The notes: generated by a model not told the origin, from the sequence alone. Counted from the stretch's first letter, positions 38,467 to 47,232 are shown. The stretch is DNA of 64,000 nt from an uncultured Prochlorococcus sp. (GCA_902560875.1 CACENO010000008.1:1-64000), one strand, 5' to 3'. Numbers and translations: made by a program.

Positions 38467-39924
38467 ATGGTTTGTCCTGAAACGTCAATGGTTCGTTTAA
38501 TGCCTGAAGTTGACCTGACAAGAAGGACAAAGATTGTCGCCACTATTGGCCCCGCGACAGAAAGTTCTGAACGCATAAAAGAGCTTGTAAAAGCTGGTGC
38601 TACAACCTTTAGGCTTAATTTCTCACATGGTGACCACAGTGAACACGCAAAGAGAATTGAAACAATACGGCAAGTTGCCAAAGAACTAGACGTTCACATT
38701 GGGATACTTCAGGATCTTCAAGGGCCCAAAATAAGACTTGGTAGATTTAAGGATGGCCCAATTACTCTTTGTTCTGGGGATAAATTCTCACTAACTTCAA
38801 AAGATGTTCCTTGTGACAAACATATAGCGACCGTTACATATGAAAAATTAGCGGATGAAGTTACAGAAGGAAGCAAAATTTTGCTTGATGATGGACGTGT
38901 CGAAATGAAGGTAATCTCTATAAATCAAATAGAACAAACTCTTTGCTGTACTGTAACAGTTGGAGGAGTTTTATCTAATAATAAAGGTGTAAATTTCCCA
39001 GATGTTCAACTATCAGTAAAGGCCCTAACGAAAAAGGATAAAGAAGATTTAGTTTTTGGACTTAACAAAGGAGTCGATTGGATCGCTTTAAGCTTTGTAA
39101 GGAATCCAGAAGATATGTATGAGATAAAAGAATTAATTAAGAATCACGGATTTAATACCCCAGTTGTCGCAAAAATAGAAAAATTTGAAGCTATCGATCA
39201 AATAGATGCAATCATTCCTTTATGTGATGGCGTAATGGTTGCGAGAGGAGATCTTGGCGTTGAGATGCCAGCAGAAGAAGTCCCATTGCTACAAAAAAGT
39301 CTTATTAGCAAGGCAAATAGTCTTGGGATACCAATTATTACGGCAACACAAATGCTTGATTCAATGGCTTCATGCCCTAGGCCTACTAGAGCTGAAGTCA
39401 GTGACGTAGCTAACGCAATTCTTGATGGAACAGATGCCGTAATGCTTTCTAATGAAACAGCAGTAGGCGATTATCCAGTAGAAGCTGTTATGACAATGGC
39501 TACCATTGCCAGAAGAATTGAAAGAGATTATCCACAACGACCTATAGAAAATAATCTTGCAAGTACTATTCCTAATGCAATAAGTGCTGCAGTAAGTAGT
39601 ATTGCAAAACAATTGAATGCTGCAGCAATCCTCCCTTTAACTAAAAGTGGAGCAACCGCTCATAATGTAAGCAAATTCAGGCCTGCAACCCCTATATTAG
39701 CAATTACAAATGAACTAAGTGTTGCAAGAAGATTGCAATTAGTGTGGGGGGTCACACCACTTTTAATATCTGACCAAGAATCAACCTCTAAAACTTTTCA
39801 ACTAGCAAATGAAGCAGCTCAAAAAATGAAAATATTGAAAGAAGGTGACCTGGTTGTCGAAACTGCGGGGACCCTCACAGGTGTAAGCGGATCAACAGAT
39901 TTAATAAAGGTTGGATATGTCTAG
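38467..39924 (+). CDS. pyk: Pyruvate kinase
   Basis: A 485-residue enzyme (as drawn) making ATP and pyruvate from PEP. TRRTKIVATIGPATESS, FRLNFSHGDH, LQDLQGPKIRLG, GVMVARGDLGVEMP and TATQMLDSM are diagnostic. The start is uncertain: ATG 38467, 38488 and 38500 are in frame, and the conserved part begins at the last (MPEVDLTRRTKI). AAGGA at 38461-38465 is too close for 38467 but well placed for neither of the others. The C-terminal domain is complete but lacks a long extra extension. It overlaps the permease frame. Confidence 0.94.
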   Translation: MVCPETSMVRLMPEVDLTRRTKIVATIGPATESSERIKELVKAGATTFRLNFSHGDHSEHAKRIETIRQVAKELDVHIGILQDLQGPKIRLGRFKDGPITLCSGDKFSLTSKDVPCDKHIATVTYEKLADEVTEGSKILLDDGRVEMKVISINQIEQTLCCTVTVGGVLSNNKGVNFPDVQLSVKALTKKDKEDLVFGLNKGVDWIALSFVRNPEDMYEIKELIKNHGFNTPVVAKIEKFEAIDQIDAIIPLCDGVMVARGDLGVEMPAEEVPLLQKSLISKANSLGIPIITATQMLDSMASCPRPTRAEVSDVANAILDGTDAVMLSNETAVGDYPVEAVMTMATIARRIERDYPQRPIENNLASTIPNAISAAVSSIAKQLNAAAILPLTKSGATAHNVSKFRPATPILAITNELSVARRLQLVWGVTPLLISDQESTSKTFQLANEAAQKMKILKEGDLVVETAGTLTGVSGSTDLIKVGYV

Positions 39925-41146
39925 GAAGTTATCTCTCACCGAAACGGTGACAATGGCAATCATAACTCTTAAATCAAATAGACTTAGAAGTGCACTTACA
40001 ATGTTAGGGATTGTTATAGGTAATGCCTCTGTAATAACACTTGTAGGTGTTGGGCGTGGCGCTCAAAATTTAGCTAAGAATCAACTCAGTAATCTTGGCG
40101 CAAATGTTCTGTTTGTTGTACCTGGAAATAACGATACGAGGAGAAGAGGAGTAGCTTTTCCAAAGACTCTAGTCCTGGAAGATGCTTATGCAATTGCAGA
40201 GCAAGTTCCTACAGTTAAAAGAGTCGCACCTCAAATAACATCTAGCGAAGTAGTCCAATTTGAATCAAAAAGTTCAACAAGTTCAATCTCAGGTGTAACA
40301 CCAAATTTTCTACCTGTAAGAAGTTTTGATATCTCCAATGGCAGATTTATAAATCAAAATGACGTCAACTCAGCAAGGAATGTAGTTGTAATTGGTCCTG
40401 ACTTAAAAAAGAAATTATTTCCATATAGTGAAGGTATTGGGAAAAATTTAAGGATAAAAGACCAATCATTTCAAGTTATTGGGATCATGTCTCCAAAAGG
40501 AGCAGTATTTGGAAACAATCAAGATGAAAATGCATACATACCTTTGTCAACTATGGTTAGTCGTCTTACAGGAAGAGATCCAACTTATGGAGTAACTCTT
40601 AGTTTTATAAGTGTAGAAGCTAAAAATGGTAAAAGCACTAGAGCTGCAAAATTTCAAATCACAAACTTATTAAGACAGCGTCATAAAATAATTAGAGATG
40701 ATGATTTCGCTGTTCGTTCTCAGAAAGATGCACTCCAAATTGTTACTACAATTACAGGTGGCCTTACTTTAATGTTAGCAGCAATTGGTGGTGTTTCACT
40801 TTTGGTCGGTGGGATAGGAATAATGAATATAATGTTAGTTTCCGTAAGTGAACGTACCGAAGAAATTGGACTCAGAAAAGCTCTTGGAGCCCGCTCATCA
40901 GATGTTCTGACACAATTTCTTGTTGAAGCTTTAATTTTATCTAGCGTTGGCGGAATACTAGGTACAACATTAGGATTAGGAGCAGTCACAGCAGTTTCAT
41001 TAATTACACCATTACCAGCAACGATAGGCATAAAAGTAGTAATAACAACAGTTTCACTTTCAGGTTCTATTGGACTGATTTTTGGAGTTCTACCTGCAAG
41101 AAGAGCTTCGAAACTTGATCCAATTGTTGCCCTAAGAAGCCTTTGA
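39917..41146 (+). CDS. MacB/FtsX-type ABC transporter permease
   Basis: A 409-residue protein with the MacB layout: one N-terminal membrane helix after an amphipathic start (MAIITLKSNRLRSALTMLGI), a large periplasmic MacB_PCD domain (about 60-270), and a C-terminal FtsX domain of three helices with the LVSVSERTEEIGLRKALGA block. Start at ATG 39917 (MSRKLSL), just inside the end of pyk; a TTG at 39911 is also in frame. No ABC ATPase gene is adjacent, so its partner must be elsewhere. Function may be export or envelope stress. Confidence 0.85.
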   Translation: MSRKLSLTETVTMAIITLKSNRLRSALTMLGIVIGNASVITLVGVGRGAQNLAKNQLSNLGANVLFVVPGNNDTRRRGVAFPKTLVLEDAYAIAEQVPTVKRVAPQITSSEVVQFESKSSTSSISGVTPNFLPVRSFDISNGRFINQNDVNSARNVVVIGPDLKKKLFPYSEGIGKNLRIKDQSFQVIGIMSPKGAVFGNNQDENAYIPLSTMVSRLTGRDPTYGVTLSFISVEAKNGKSTRAAKFQITNLLRQRHKIIRDDDFAVRSQKDALQIVTTITGGLTLMLAAIGGVSLLVGGIGIMNIMLVSVSERTEEIGLRKALGARSSDVLTQFLVEALILSSVGGILGTTLGLGAVTAVSLITPLPATIGIKVVITTVSLSGSIGLIFGVLPARRASKLDPIVALRSL

Positions 41147-41352
41147 AAAGGTTATATTCTTTAATTTAGTTTATTAAATAGTTTCCTTAAAATAGCTAAA
41201 CAACTATAAAAAATATTTATTAAAGAATCTGTAAATTCTGTGTTCCTGTTGTTTTTAGTAGAAATTGATCACCAATCAGTTTCATATTTGTCTTGAGGTC
41301 CAGGCAGTTGGGAGTCAAATCCATTTACAATCAGCAAAACTAGTATTTTCAG

Positions 41353-43272
41353 ATGAATCAGAGATGGCGTCTAATAGCTCTATGGCTGCTACCAATAGGC
41401 ATGATTCTGCTTATTGGATGGCAAATTTTAGGAGGCTCAAACGTAAATAAAGGTTTTAGCAGTACAACTACGGCAGTTCAAACAAAGAATGCTGCAGTAT
41501 CGAGGATGAGTTATGGAAGGTTTCTTGACTATGTAAATGCAGGAAGAGTAACTTCTGTAGATATATATGAAGGCGGGAGAAACGCCGTTGTAGAAGCTAT
41601 TGACCCAGACCTTGATAACCGTGTTCAAAAAATTCGAGTTGATCTTCCTGGTCTTGCACCAGATTTAATTAGCAGATTAAAAGAAGAAGGTATTAGCTTT
41701 GATATTCATCCAGCAAAGACAGCACCTCCAGGGTTAGGGATACTAGGAAATCTTCTTTTCCCTTTGCTTTTGATTGGTGGTTTGATTTTGCTCGCGAGAC
41801 GATCAAACTCAATGCCAGGAGGTCCTGGTCAAGCAATGCAATTTGGAAAGACCAAAGCAAGATTTGCTATGGAGGCAGAAACTGGAGTTAAATTTGATGA
41901 TGTTGCTGGTGTATCAGAAGCAAAACAGGATTTACAAGAAGTTGTAACTTTCTTAAAACAACCAGAAAGGTTTACCTCCGTTGGTGCTCAAATTCCTAAA
42001 GGTGTGCTGCTTGTAGGGCCACCTGGCACAGGTAAAACTCTTTTAGCAAAAGCCATAGCAGGAGAAGCAGGAGTTCCTTTCTTTTCTTTATCTGGTTCTG
42101 AGTTTGTTGAAATGTTTGTAGGTGTTGGAGCAAGTAGAGTAAGGGATCTTTTCAAAAGAGCCAAAGAAAATAGTCCCTGTCTGATATTTATAGATGAAAT
42201 AGATGCAGTTGGCAGACAAAGAGGAGCAGGAATTGGTGGAGGGAATGATGAACGTGAACAAACACTCAATCAATTGCTCACAGAAATGGATGGATTTGAA
42301 GGGAATAGTGGCATTATTATTATTGCTGCGACAAATAGGCCAGATGTTCTTGATTCTGCCCTTATGAGACCAGGCCGATTTGATAGGCAGGTAATGGTAG
42401 ATGCACCAGACATAAAAGGGAGGCTATCAATATTAAAAGTACACTCAAAAAATAAAAAATTGACAGAAGATCTGTCATTAGAAAGTATAGCCAGAAGGAC
42501 GCCAGGATTTACAGGTGCAGATCTCGCGAATTTACTTAATGAAGCCGCAATTCTTACTGCTAGGAGAAGAAAAGACGCTATTAGTTTAAAAGAAATAGAT
42601 GATGCAGTTGATAGAATTATTGCTGGAATGGAAGGCCAGCCACTGACAGATGGAAAATCAAAAAGATTAATTGCGTATCACGAAGTTGGACATGCCCTAA
42701 TAGGAACTTTGTTAAAGGCACATGACCCTGTACAGAAGGTAACTGTTATTCCAAGAGGTCAAGCAAAAGGCCTTACCTGGTTTGCACCAGATGATGACCA
42801 AATGCTAGTAAGTAGAGCACAATTAAAAGCAAGGATAATGGGCGCTTTAGGAGGACGTGCCGCAGAAGACGTCGTATTTGGTAGAGAAGAAGTCACAACT
42901 GGAGCTGGTGGTGATATACAGCAAGTTGCCTCCATGGCTCGCCAAATGGTTACAAAGTTTGGAATGAGTGACCTAGGACCAGTTTCTTTAGAAGGTGACA
43001 GCCAAGAAGTTTTTCTAGGAAGAGATCTGATGACTCGATCTGATATCTCTGACGCAATATCACGCCAAATAGATGAGAGAGTAAGGGATATGGTAAAACT
43101 TTGCTACAAAGAGACAAGAAAAATTGTTGAAGAAAATAGAGAAGCTATTGATAAGATTGTTGAGGTATTAATTGAGAAAGAAACTATTGATGGTGAAGAG
43201 TTTAATAATATATTATCAAAATTTACAAGTATTCCAAATAAAGAGAGATACGTTCCTGCAGTATCAAATTAA
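41353..43272 (+). CDS. ftsH: ATP-dependent zinc metalloprotease FtsH (photosynthetic type)
   Basis: A 639-residue membrane AAA protease. Membrane helices are at about 8-25 and 129-147. Walker A is GPPGTGKT near residue 222, Walker [14 protein letters not shown], the second region of homology [12 protein letters not shown], and the zinc site HEVGH at 443-447. The lumenal domain ([20 protein letters not shown]) resembles Synechocystis FtsH2/Slr0228, the protease of damaged D1; that paralog call is from memory. It is close to psb29, whose product is needed for FtsH accumulation in other phototrophs. Ends against clpP with a shared hairpin. Confidence 0.95.
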   Translation: MNQRWRLIALWLLPIGMILLIGWQILGGSNVNKGFSSTTTAVQTKNAAVSRMSYGRFLDYVNAGRVTSVDIYEGGRNAVVEAIDPDLDNRVQKIRVDLPGLAPDLISRLKEEGISFDIHPAKTAPPGLGILGNLLFPLLLIGGLILLARRSNSMPGGPGQAMQFGKTKARFAMEAETGVKFDDVAGVSEAKQDLQEVVTFLKQPERFTSVGAQIPKGVLLVGPPGTGKTLLAKAIAGEAGVPFFSLSGSEFVEMFVGVGASRVRDLFKRAKENSPCLIFIDEIDAVGRQRGAGIGGGNDEREQTLNQLLTEMDGFEGNSGIIIIAATNRPDVLDSALMRPGRFDRQVMVDAPDIKGRLSILKVHSKNKKLTEDLSLESIARRTPGFTGADLANLLNEAAILTARRRKDAISLKEIDDAVDRIIAGMEGQPLTDGKSKRLIAYHEVGHALIGTLLKAHDPVQKVTVIPRGQAKGLTWFAPDDDQMLVSRAQLKARIMGALGGRAAEDVVFGREEVTTGAGGDIQQVASMARQMVTKFGMSDLGPVSLEGDSQEVFLGRDLMTRSDISDAISRQIDERVRDMVKLCYKETRKIVEENREAIDKIVEVLIEKETIDGEEFNNILSKFTSIPNKERYVPAVSN

Positions 43273-43280
43273 TATTTGTT

Positions 43281-43318
43281 ATAAGTAGTTTGATTTCTGA
43301 AGAAAGAAATCAACTTAT
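43281..43318. terminator. Hairpin between convergent ftsH and clpP
   Basis: TTGATTTCT (43290-43298) pairs exactly with AGAAATCAA (43305-43313) around GAAGAA, and ATAAG/CTTAT extends the stem after a small bulge. AT-rich tails follow on both sides, so it could end both transcripts. Confidence 0.6.
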
Positions 43319-43347
43319 ATTATTTATTTCTTAAGATTAATATAAAC

Positions 43348-43938
43348 CTAAACCGGATTAACAGGACGCTTAGTTAAAACGCTGTCAATTAATCCATACT
43401 TAACTGCCTCAACGGGAGACATAAAAAAGTCTCTATCTGTATCTTCCTCTATTGTTTTAATTGGTTGCCCTGTTCTATCTGCAAGTTCATTGTTTAGTCG
43501 AGATTTTAAGAAAAGAATTTCATTTGCCTGTATCCGTATATCACTTGCCTGTCCACGTGCTCCACCTAATGGCTGGTGAATCATTATTCGTGAATGTTGA
43601 AGGCTACTTCTTTTACCTTTAGCACCTGCACAGAGAAGAAATGCTCCCATGCTGGCGGCCAATCCTACACAAACCGTATGAACATCTGGCTTGACGTGCT
43701 GCATAGTATCAAATATGCCTAAACCGTCATAAACAGAACCTCCTGGAGAATTAATATATAAATAAATATCCTTTTCTGGATCTTCAGCCTCTAGGAACAA
43801 AAGCTGCGCAACTATTCGATTTGCCGAATCATTAGTTACTGGTTCGCCTAGGAAAATAATTCGTTCTCTAAGGAGACGAGAATAGATATCAAAAGCTTTT
43901 TCACCTCGGCCTGACTCTTCAATGACAATGGGGATCAT
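43348..43938 (-). CDS. clpP: ATP-dependent Clp protease proteolytic subunit
   Basis: A 196-residue serine protease subunit. The catalytic serine is in [11 protein letters not shown], the histidine in [11 protein letters not shown], and the aspartate is in the C-terminal [11 protein letters not shown] block. Start chosen at ATG 43938 ([13 protein letters not shown]), the usual N-terminus of this cyanobacterial ClpP class; the frame is open 19 codons further up to 43995. Cyanobacteria have several ClpP paralogs plus ClpR; this one has the full triad. It converges on ftsH and diverges from psb29. Confidence 0.94.
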   Translation of the reverse strand: MIPIVIEESGRGEKAFDIYSRLLRERIIFLGEPVTNDSANRIVAQLLFLEAEDPEKDIYLYINSPGGSVYDGLGIFDTMQHVKPDVHTVCVGLAASMGAFLLCAGAKGKRSSLQHSRIMIHQPLGGARGQASDIRIQANEILFLKSRLNNELADRTGQPIKTIEEDTDRDFFMSPVEAVKYGLIDSVLTKRPVNPV

Positions 43939-44020
43939 TTTGTCTTTGATCGGTTTACACGATCTTAACGACGGCAAGCGTACAGCTATGGTCAATTAAG
44001 AATTAGATCTTACTAGTCAA

Positions 44021-44674
44021 TTGAGTGAAAGACTTACAATTGCTGACAGCAAAAGGGCTTTCCATAAAGCTTTCCCGTTCGTCATTCCACCTATATATAG
44101 GCGTGTAACAGACGAGTTACTTGTCGAACTTCATTTGCTTAGCCATCAGAAGAGTTTTAAGGTGAACCCCATCTTTGCCGTTGGGCTCAGTGAAGTATTT
44201 GACTCTTTTACTCGTGGTTACAGACCAAATAAACATTTAGAGGAACTATTTGATGCTTTGTGCAAAAGCAATGGTTTCGATCCAGCGTCTATCAGATCTC
44301 AATCTAAAAAAGTGCACGCCACATTTCAAAATAAATCTCTAATAGATATAGAAAATTGGCTTACCAGAAAAAAGGAAGGTAGCCAAGAGAACTCAGGCAA
44401 AGAATTTGATGAACTTTTAAATTGTGGAGATCATTATACGAGGCTCATTACAATAGGCCATGCTTCAATAATTAATGGAATACAAGATGAAAAACAAAGT
44501 CACGATAAAACTAAGGAAATAGTCAAAGAAATCTCTTCTTTATTAGGCTATTCATCAAATCGTGTAGATAGGGATATAAGTCAATATTCACATAATCTTG
44601 AAAAGGTTTCTCAGGCCTTGGAATTAATTAAAGAGTCAATTAAACGTGAGAGAAAAAAAAGGGAGGAAAGTTAA
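44021..44674 (+). CDS. psb29: Photosystem II biogenesis protein Psb29/THF1
   Basis: A 217-residue mainly helical protein starting SERLTIADSKRAFHKAFPF. RVTDELLVELHLLSHQKSF and GLSEVFDSFTRGYRP are typical of Psb29/THF1, which supports photosystem II repair and stabilises FtsH complexes in Synechocystis and plants (established for the family). A C-terminal coiled-coil-like region (about 180-217) ends in a Lys/Arg/Glu tail. Start codon is TTG at 44021; no ATG lies before the conserved domain. Confidence 0.9.
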   Translation: MSERLTIADSKRAFHKAFPFVIPPIYRRVTDELLVELHLLSHQKSFKVNPIFAVGLSEVFDSFTRGYRPNKHLEELFDALCKSNGFDPASIRSQSKKVHATFQNKSLIDIENWLTRKKEGSQENSGKEFDELLNCGDHYTRLITIGHASIINGIQDEKQSHDKTKEIVKEISSLLGYSSNRVDRDISQYSHNLEKVSQALELIKESIKRERKKREES

Positions 44675-44706
44675 ATTAAAAATATAGAACTTACAATCCA
44701 AATAAT

Positions 44707-44844
44707 CTATTTATCACTTCTTCGCTTATCTTTGAAATCTATGTAAGATAGATATGCCACTGAAATAGTAACAAATATGAGGAGAGTTAAAGCAATAACA
44801 CTTAAAAGTGCATTTGTAGTGATTTGGCCAAAATCAAAGTCCAT
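44707..44844 (-). CDS. 45-residue single-helix membrane protein behind petM
   Basis: A short frame of 45 residues, MDFDFGQITTNALLSVIALT at the start, with one membrane helix (about 12-32) and a charged tail (YIDFKDKRRSDK). It starts six bases after the petM stop on the same strand, which makes cotranscription likely. The tail pattern YLx3D(F/W)(K/R)D(K/R)RR reminds me of the NDH-1 subunit NdhP, but this is from memory and unverified. A small cytochrome b6f or NDH-1 partner would fit the context. Confidence 0.65.
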   Translation of the reverse strand: MDFDFGQITTNALLSVIALTLLIFVTISVAYLSYIDFKDKRRSDK

Positions 44845-44849
44845 AAGCC

Positions 44850-44951
44850 TCAGATGTCTATAGAACCATCACCATTTCTGCCCCAAACAACCATGGCAAT
44901 TGAGATGGTAAATACAGCAGCTAGTGCCGCCCAAGCAAATGTGAACAACAT
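44850..44951 (-). CDS. petM: Cytochrome b6f subunit PetM
   Basis: A 33-residue single-helix protein, [20 protein letters not shown] followed by [13 protein letters not shown]. The helix and the VWGRNGDG ending identify PetM (subunit VII), which stabilises the cytochrome b6f complex in thylakoids. It is too short for ordinary ORF calling. It diverges from clpS across 66 bp containing a 12-bp palindrome. Confidence 0.9.
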   Translation of the reverse strand: MLFTFAWAALAAVFTISIAMVVWGRNGDGSIDI

Positions 44952-44972
44952 GGCAGGATAAATTAGTTGACC

Positions 44973-44984
44973 AGCCTATAGGCT
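44973..44984. promoter_or_regulatory. 12-bp perfect palindrome between petM and clpS
   Basis: AGCCTATAGGCT is fully self-complementary and lies 22 bases before the petM start and 34 before the clpS start, directly after a TTGACC that could be a clpS -35 box (44967-44972). It is a possible operator for one or both genes; chance is not excluded. Confidence 0.35.
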
Positions 44985-45017
44985 AGACCAAGGATACACG
45001 TCACTACATCAATAGTT

Positions 45018-45314
45018 ATGGCGTTCTCAAAACCAAGTACAGGAACAGTACTAGAAAGGGAAAAGCAAACTGCTCGCTATCCAGAAGCTCGTGTAATTGT
45101 TCTAGACGATAACGTCAATACATTCGAGCATGTGGTTAGCAGTCTTTGGAAGATCATTCCAGGCATGACAGAAGAGCGCGCTTGGGACCTCGCACACAAA
45201 GTTGACAGAGAAGGCTCAGCAGAAGTATGGCGAGGTCCTTTAGAACAAGCAGAGTTATACCATCAACAATTATCTGGCCAGGGCCTAACAATGGCTCCCT
45301 TAGAACTTTGCTGA
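45018..45314 (+). CDS. clpS: ATP-dependent Clp protease adaptor ClpS
   Basis: A 98-residue N-degron adaptor that delivers substrates to ClpC/ClpAP. VIVLDDNVNTFEHVVSSLWK (about 27-46) contains the conserved acceptor pocket Asp/Asn residues, and AWDLAHKVDREGSAEVW is the second conserved block. A 25-residue tail before the domain is flexible. It lies near clpP but is divergently arranged; a hairpin follows its stop. Confidence 0.94.
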   Translation: MAFSKPSTGTVLEREKQTARYPEARVIVLDDNVNTFEHVVSSLWKIIPGMTEERAWDLAHKVDREGSAEVWRGPLEQAELYHQQLSGQGLTMAPLELC

Positions 45315-45340
45315 AAGCTAATCCAAATATGAATTAGCTT
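45315..45340 (+). terminator. Hairpin after clpS
   Basis: AAGCTAAT and ATTAGCTT form a perfect 8-bp stem around a 10-base loop, starting right after the clpS TGA; AAAATATATT follows rather than a T-run, so it may be a processing or weak termination signal. Confidence 0.45.
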
Positions 45341-45377
45341 AAAATATATTCACCAAAGACTAAGAATCTAAGTTCCT

Positions 45378-45674
45378 ATGGGTCGAACTGTCAGGACTCA
45401 CAGCACATATATAAAGGGGCTAATGCCATGGTTGTTAGAACTGTCAAAGGACAAAAAGGTTCAGACAGTTACTCCAGGCGAAATCAGAAAAACCAATGGG
45501 AGATCAGAGCAATTAATAATTAAGGTCTCTACAACAATTCAAGGAGGATTTAAACTGCTTGCCAGAAAAGGCAATAGCGTACAAGAAGTATTTGTTGTGA
45601 CGTCTGCAGGGAAAGAAGAATTATCCTTAAGTATTAAACAAAGTAGACCTTATGGTAAAAGAGATAAAGAGTAA
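45378..45674 (+). CDS. DUF2103-like conserved protein
   Basis: A 98-residue basic protein starting MGRTVRTHSTYIKGLMPWL. VQTVTPGEIRKTNGRSEQL and TIQGGFKLLARKGNSVQEVF fit, as I recall, the cyanobacterial DUF2103 family, described as a putative metal-binding protein; no cysteine is present here, so a zinc role is doubtful. Function unknown. It starts 63 bases behind clpS and marks the end of the conserved block; the orphan region begins after it. Confidence 0.6.
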   Translation: MGRTVRTHSTYIKGLMPWLLELSKDKKVQTVTPGEIRKTNGRSEQLIIKVSTTIQGGFKLLARKGNSVQEVFVVTSAGKEELSLSIKQSRPYGKRDKE

Positions 45675-45696
45675 ATTAAACTATAGAATTTATCAT

Positions 45697-45831
45697 TCAA
45701 TCCAGATTTGTTGATAATGAAGAAAATTCAGGGATTTGATCATTAGCTAGTGATTCAATTAAATCTCGAAGCATTTCTTCCTTCACTGCATTCATAGCTT
45801 CATCGATATCTGATAATTCCTTTTGATACAT
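45697..45831 (-). CDS. 44-residue acidic protein, unknown
   Basis: A short frame, MYQKELSDIDEAMNAVKEEM then LRDLIESLANDQIPEF, forming one amphipathic acidic helix with a Ser-rich end. No membrane segment or motif I recognise. A TATAAT on the minus strand (45856-45851), inside a 15-bp palindrome, lies about 20 bases upstream of the ATG. The helical composition looks protein-like and not like translated noise, but no second member was available for comparison. Confidence 0.45.
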   Translation of the reverse strand: MYQKELSDIDEAMNAVKEEMLRDLIESLANDQIPEFSSLSTNLD

Positions 45832-45969
45832 TTAATCAACAAATAACTATATTATATAGTATTGGGCTTTTTCCCTGTCAGCAGCTACATTAAGCAGGCG
45901 AAACAAAATATTTAGAATCTTTTCATATTGCTAGGATTGAGTTTCTCTAAATCTCGGATAAATTAAAAT

Positions 45970-46173
45970 ATGATCATAAGCATTTTATTAGAGCTTATCT
46001 TAACTAATATTGTGAAGGCACACGATGAAAATAAAATTCAAAATATTTGTAGATACAAAAGGAATGAAACCTTATGCATAAGAACATATAAGAGTTTGCC
46101 AAACGTTTTATCCACTAAGATCGAAGACCAAAAGCCAATACAAATCAAGGTAATTCCGTATAATCCAAGATAA
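45970..46173 (+). CDS. 67-residue exported protein with paired cysteines
   Basis: A small protein with an N-terminal hydrophobic segment (residues 2-15) that reads like a short signal peptide, then H18-D19, C27 and C36-I37. The two cysteines could form a disulfide in the periplasm. The spacing of I-S-I-L, H-D, C and C-I is identical to that of the longer protein encoded head-on at 46222..46647, so I regard the two as related. The frame cannot extend upstream because a TAA lies two codons before the ATG. It ends near where the longer relative continues for another 60 residues, so it may be a short or truncated member. Function unknown. Confidence 0.5.
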   Translation: MIISILLELILTNIVKAHDENKIQNICRYKRNETLCIRTYKSLPNVLSTKIEDQKPIQIKVIPYNPR

Positions 46174-46221
46174 TAAAACCTTCTTCTAATGACCATTTTA
46201 AAAGTACTAATCAAGAGGAAG

Positions 46222-46647
46222 CTACATCTCACAATAATCAGAAATAAGATTGAATTCAAACCGCTCTTTTGGAAAAAACCAATTATTCCATTGATTATTT
46301 TCTCGAGTTGTATTTAACATCCTTTTTTTACAGTTAATGGCCACGTAAAGAATTTGACCATTACTATTTACTGCCTTTGTAATATGGTTGTCTCCTCTAG
46401 ACCTCCAAGTTTTCCAATTGAGTTTTAATGTTCCATAGCTCCGCAAGTATGACATTCCATATAGACTATTAGTATTTTTTTTAATACAACCCGAATAATC
46501 TTTACCACCTAGACATAGATCATGCAGTTCTAACTTATCATGTGAATTTACTTCCAATTGAGGATAAACAAAAGTCAGGATTGAAATAAAAGTGATAATT
46601 TTTTTATTTAAATATCTAAATGAATGCATAATCAACAAGAGATTCAT
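46222..46647 (-). CDS. 141-residue exported protein with conserved cysteines, unknown
   Basis: A small protein with a signal-peptide-like N-terminus (basic NKK at 14-16, hydrophobic 17-29) and a mature domain with H36-D37, C45, C54-I55 and two further cysteines (VAINCKKRM and the terminal DYCEM). It is rich in Asn, Trp and Lys. ATG 46647 is drawn; ATG 46629 (MHSFRYLNKK) is equally good. It converges on the 67-residue relative across 48 bp. I recognise no family; a secreted or periplasmic role is inferred from the signal. Confidence 0.6.
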   Translation of the reverse strand: MNLLLIMHSFRYLNKKIITFISILTFVYPQLEVNSHDKLELHDLCLGGKDYSGCIKKNTNSLYGMSYLRSYGTLKLNWKTWRSRGDNHITKAVNSNGQILYVAINCKKRMLNTTRENNQWNNWFFPKERFEFNLISDYCEM

Positions 46648-46682
46648 TAAACAATCTTATTAAATAATTAGAAATAAGCGTA

Positions 46683-46952
46683 TTAAATCTCATAGTTATC
46701 TTCAAATTCTTCTAAAAACCTTTTATAATCCTTATATAAATTATCAGTTTGGTCTGTAAACCCCTCTGTATCATACAAAGAGTTTAAAAGTAAATAAGTG
46801 CCCTTGGTGGGTTCAAAAGCAATTCGATATTCAGTTTGTATGTCCTCTTCCTGAATATCGTTAATAATGGCTGTAACCAACTCCACCTTTTTCATGGCCT
46901 GAGATATCTGATGTTCAAGCTCCTTGTTTAACTTCCTTCTTTTCCGTGCCAT
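46683..46952 (-). CDS. 89-residue charged protein, unknown
   Basis: A soluble protein with a very basic start (MARKRRKLNKELEHQ), a helical first half (QAMKKVELVTAIINDIQEE) and an acidic C-terminus (LYKDYKRFLEEFEDNYEI). The charge split between ends resembles small nucleic-acid or ribosome associated proteins, but no motif confirms this. Same strand as the exported protein, 35 bases upstream of it; the two may be cotranscribed. Confidence 0.55.
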   Translation of the reverse strand: MARKRRKLNKELEHQISQAMKKVELVTAIINDIQEEDIQTEYRIAFEPTKGTYLLLNSLYDTEGFTDQTDNLYKDYKRFLEEFEDNYEI

Positions 46953-47232
46953 AACGGTTACTTATAATGCACAATCTCCATTCTAATCTCTATAGATAAA
47001 TTAACTATTGCAAATAGAAAAATAGATATTTTTTTTATTATTGGGAATATTGTGTCTAAAATTTGTTTTATAGAAGTTTAATTTTGAAAAATTTAGGCTC
47101 TAATGAAAAGCAATTAATTAGACAATGCTAAAATTATATGACTCCTCTATTCTCTTATTGCTAGAATCTAGTTAAACCTTCACTAATATTGTTTACGAAA
47201 CTGATATACCAACCAATCCAAGAGCATCTCTA

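Noticed and set aside
41265-41450. 61-codon frame entering ftsH
   Set aside because: Overlaps the ftsH N-terminus in another frame with no conserved features; ftsH start is well supported.
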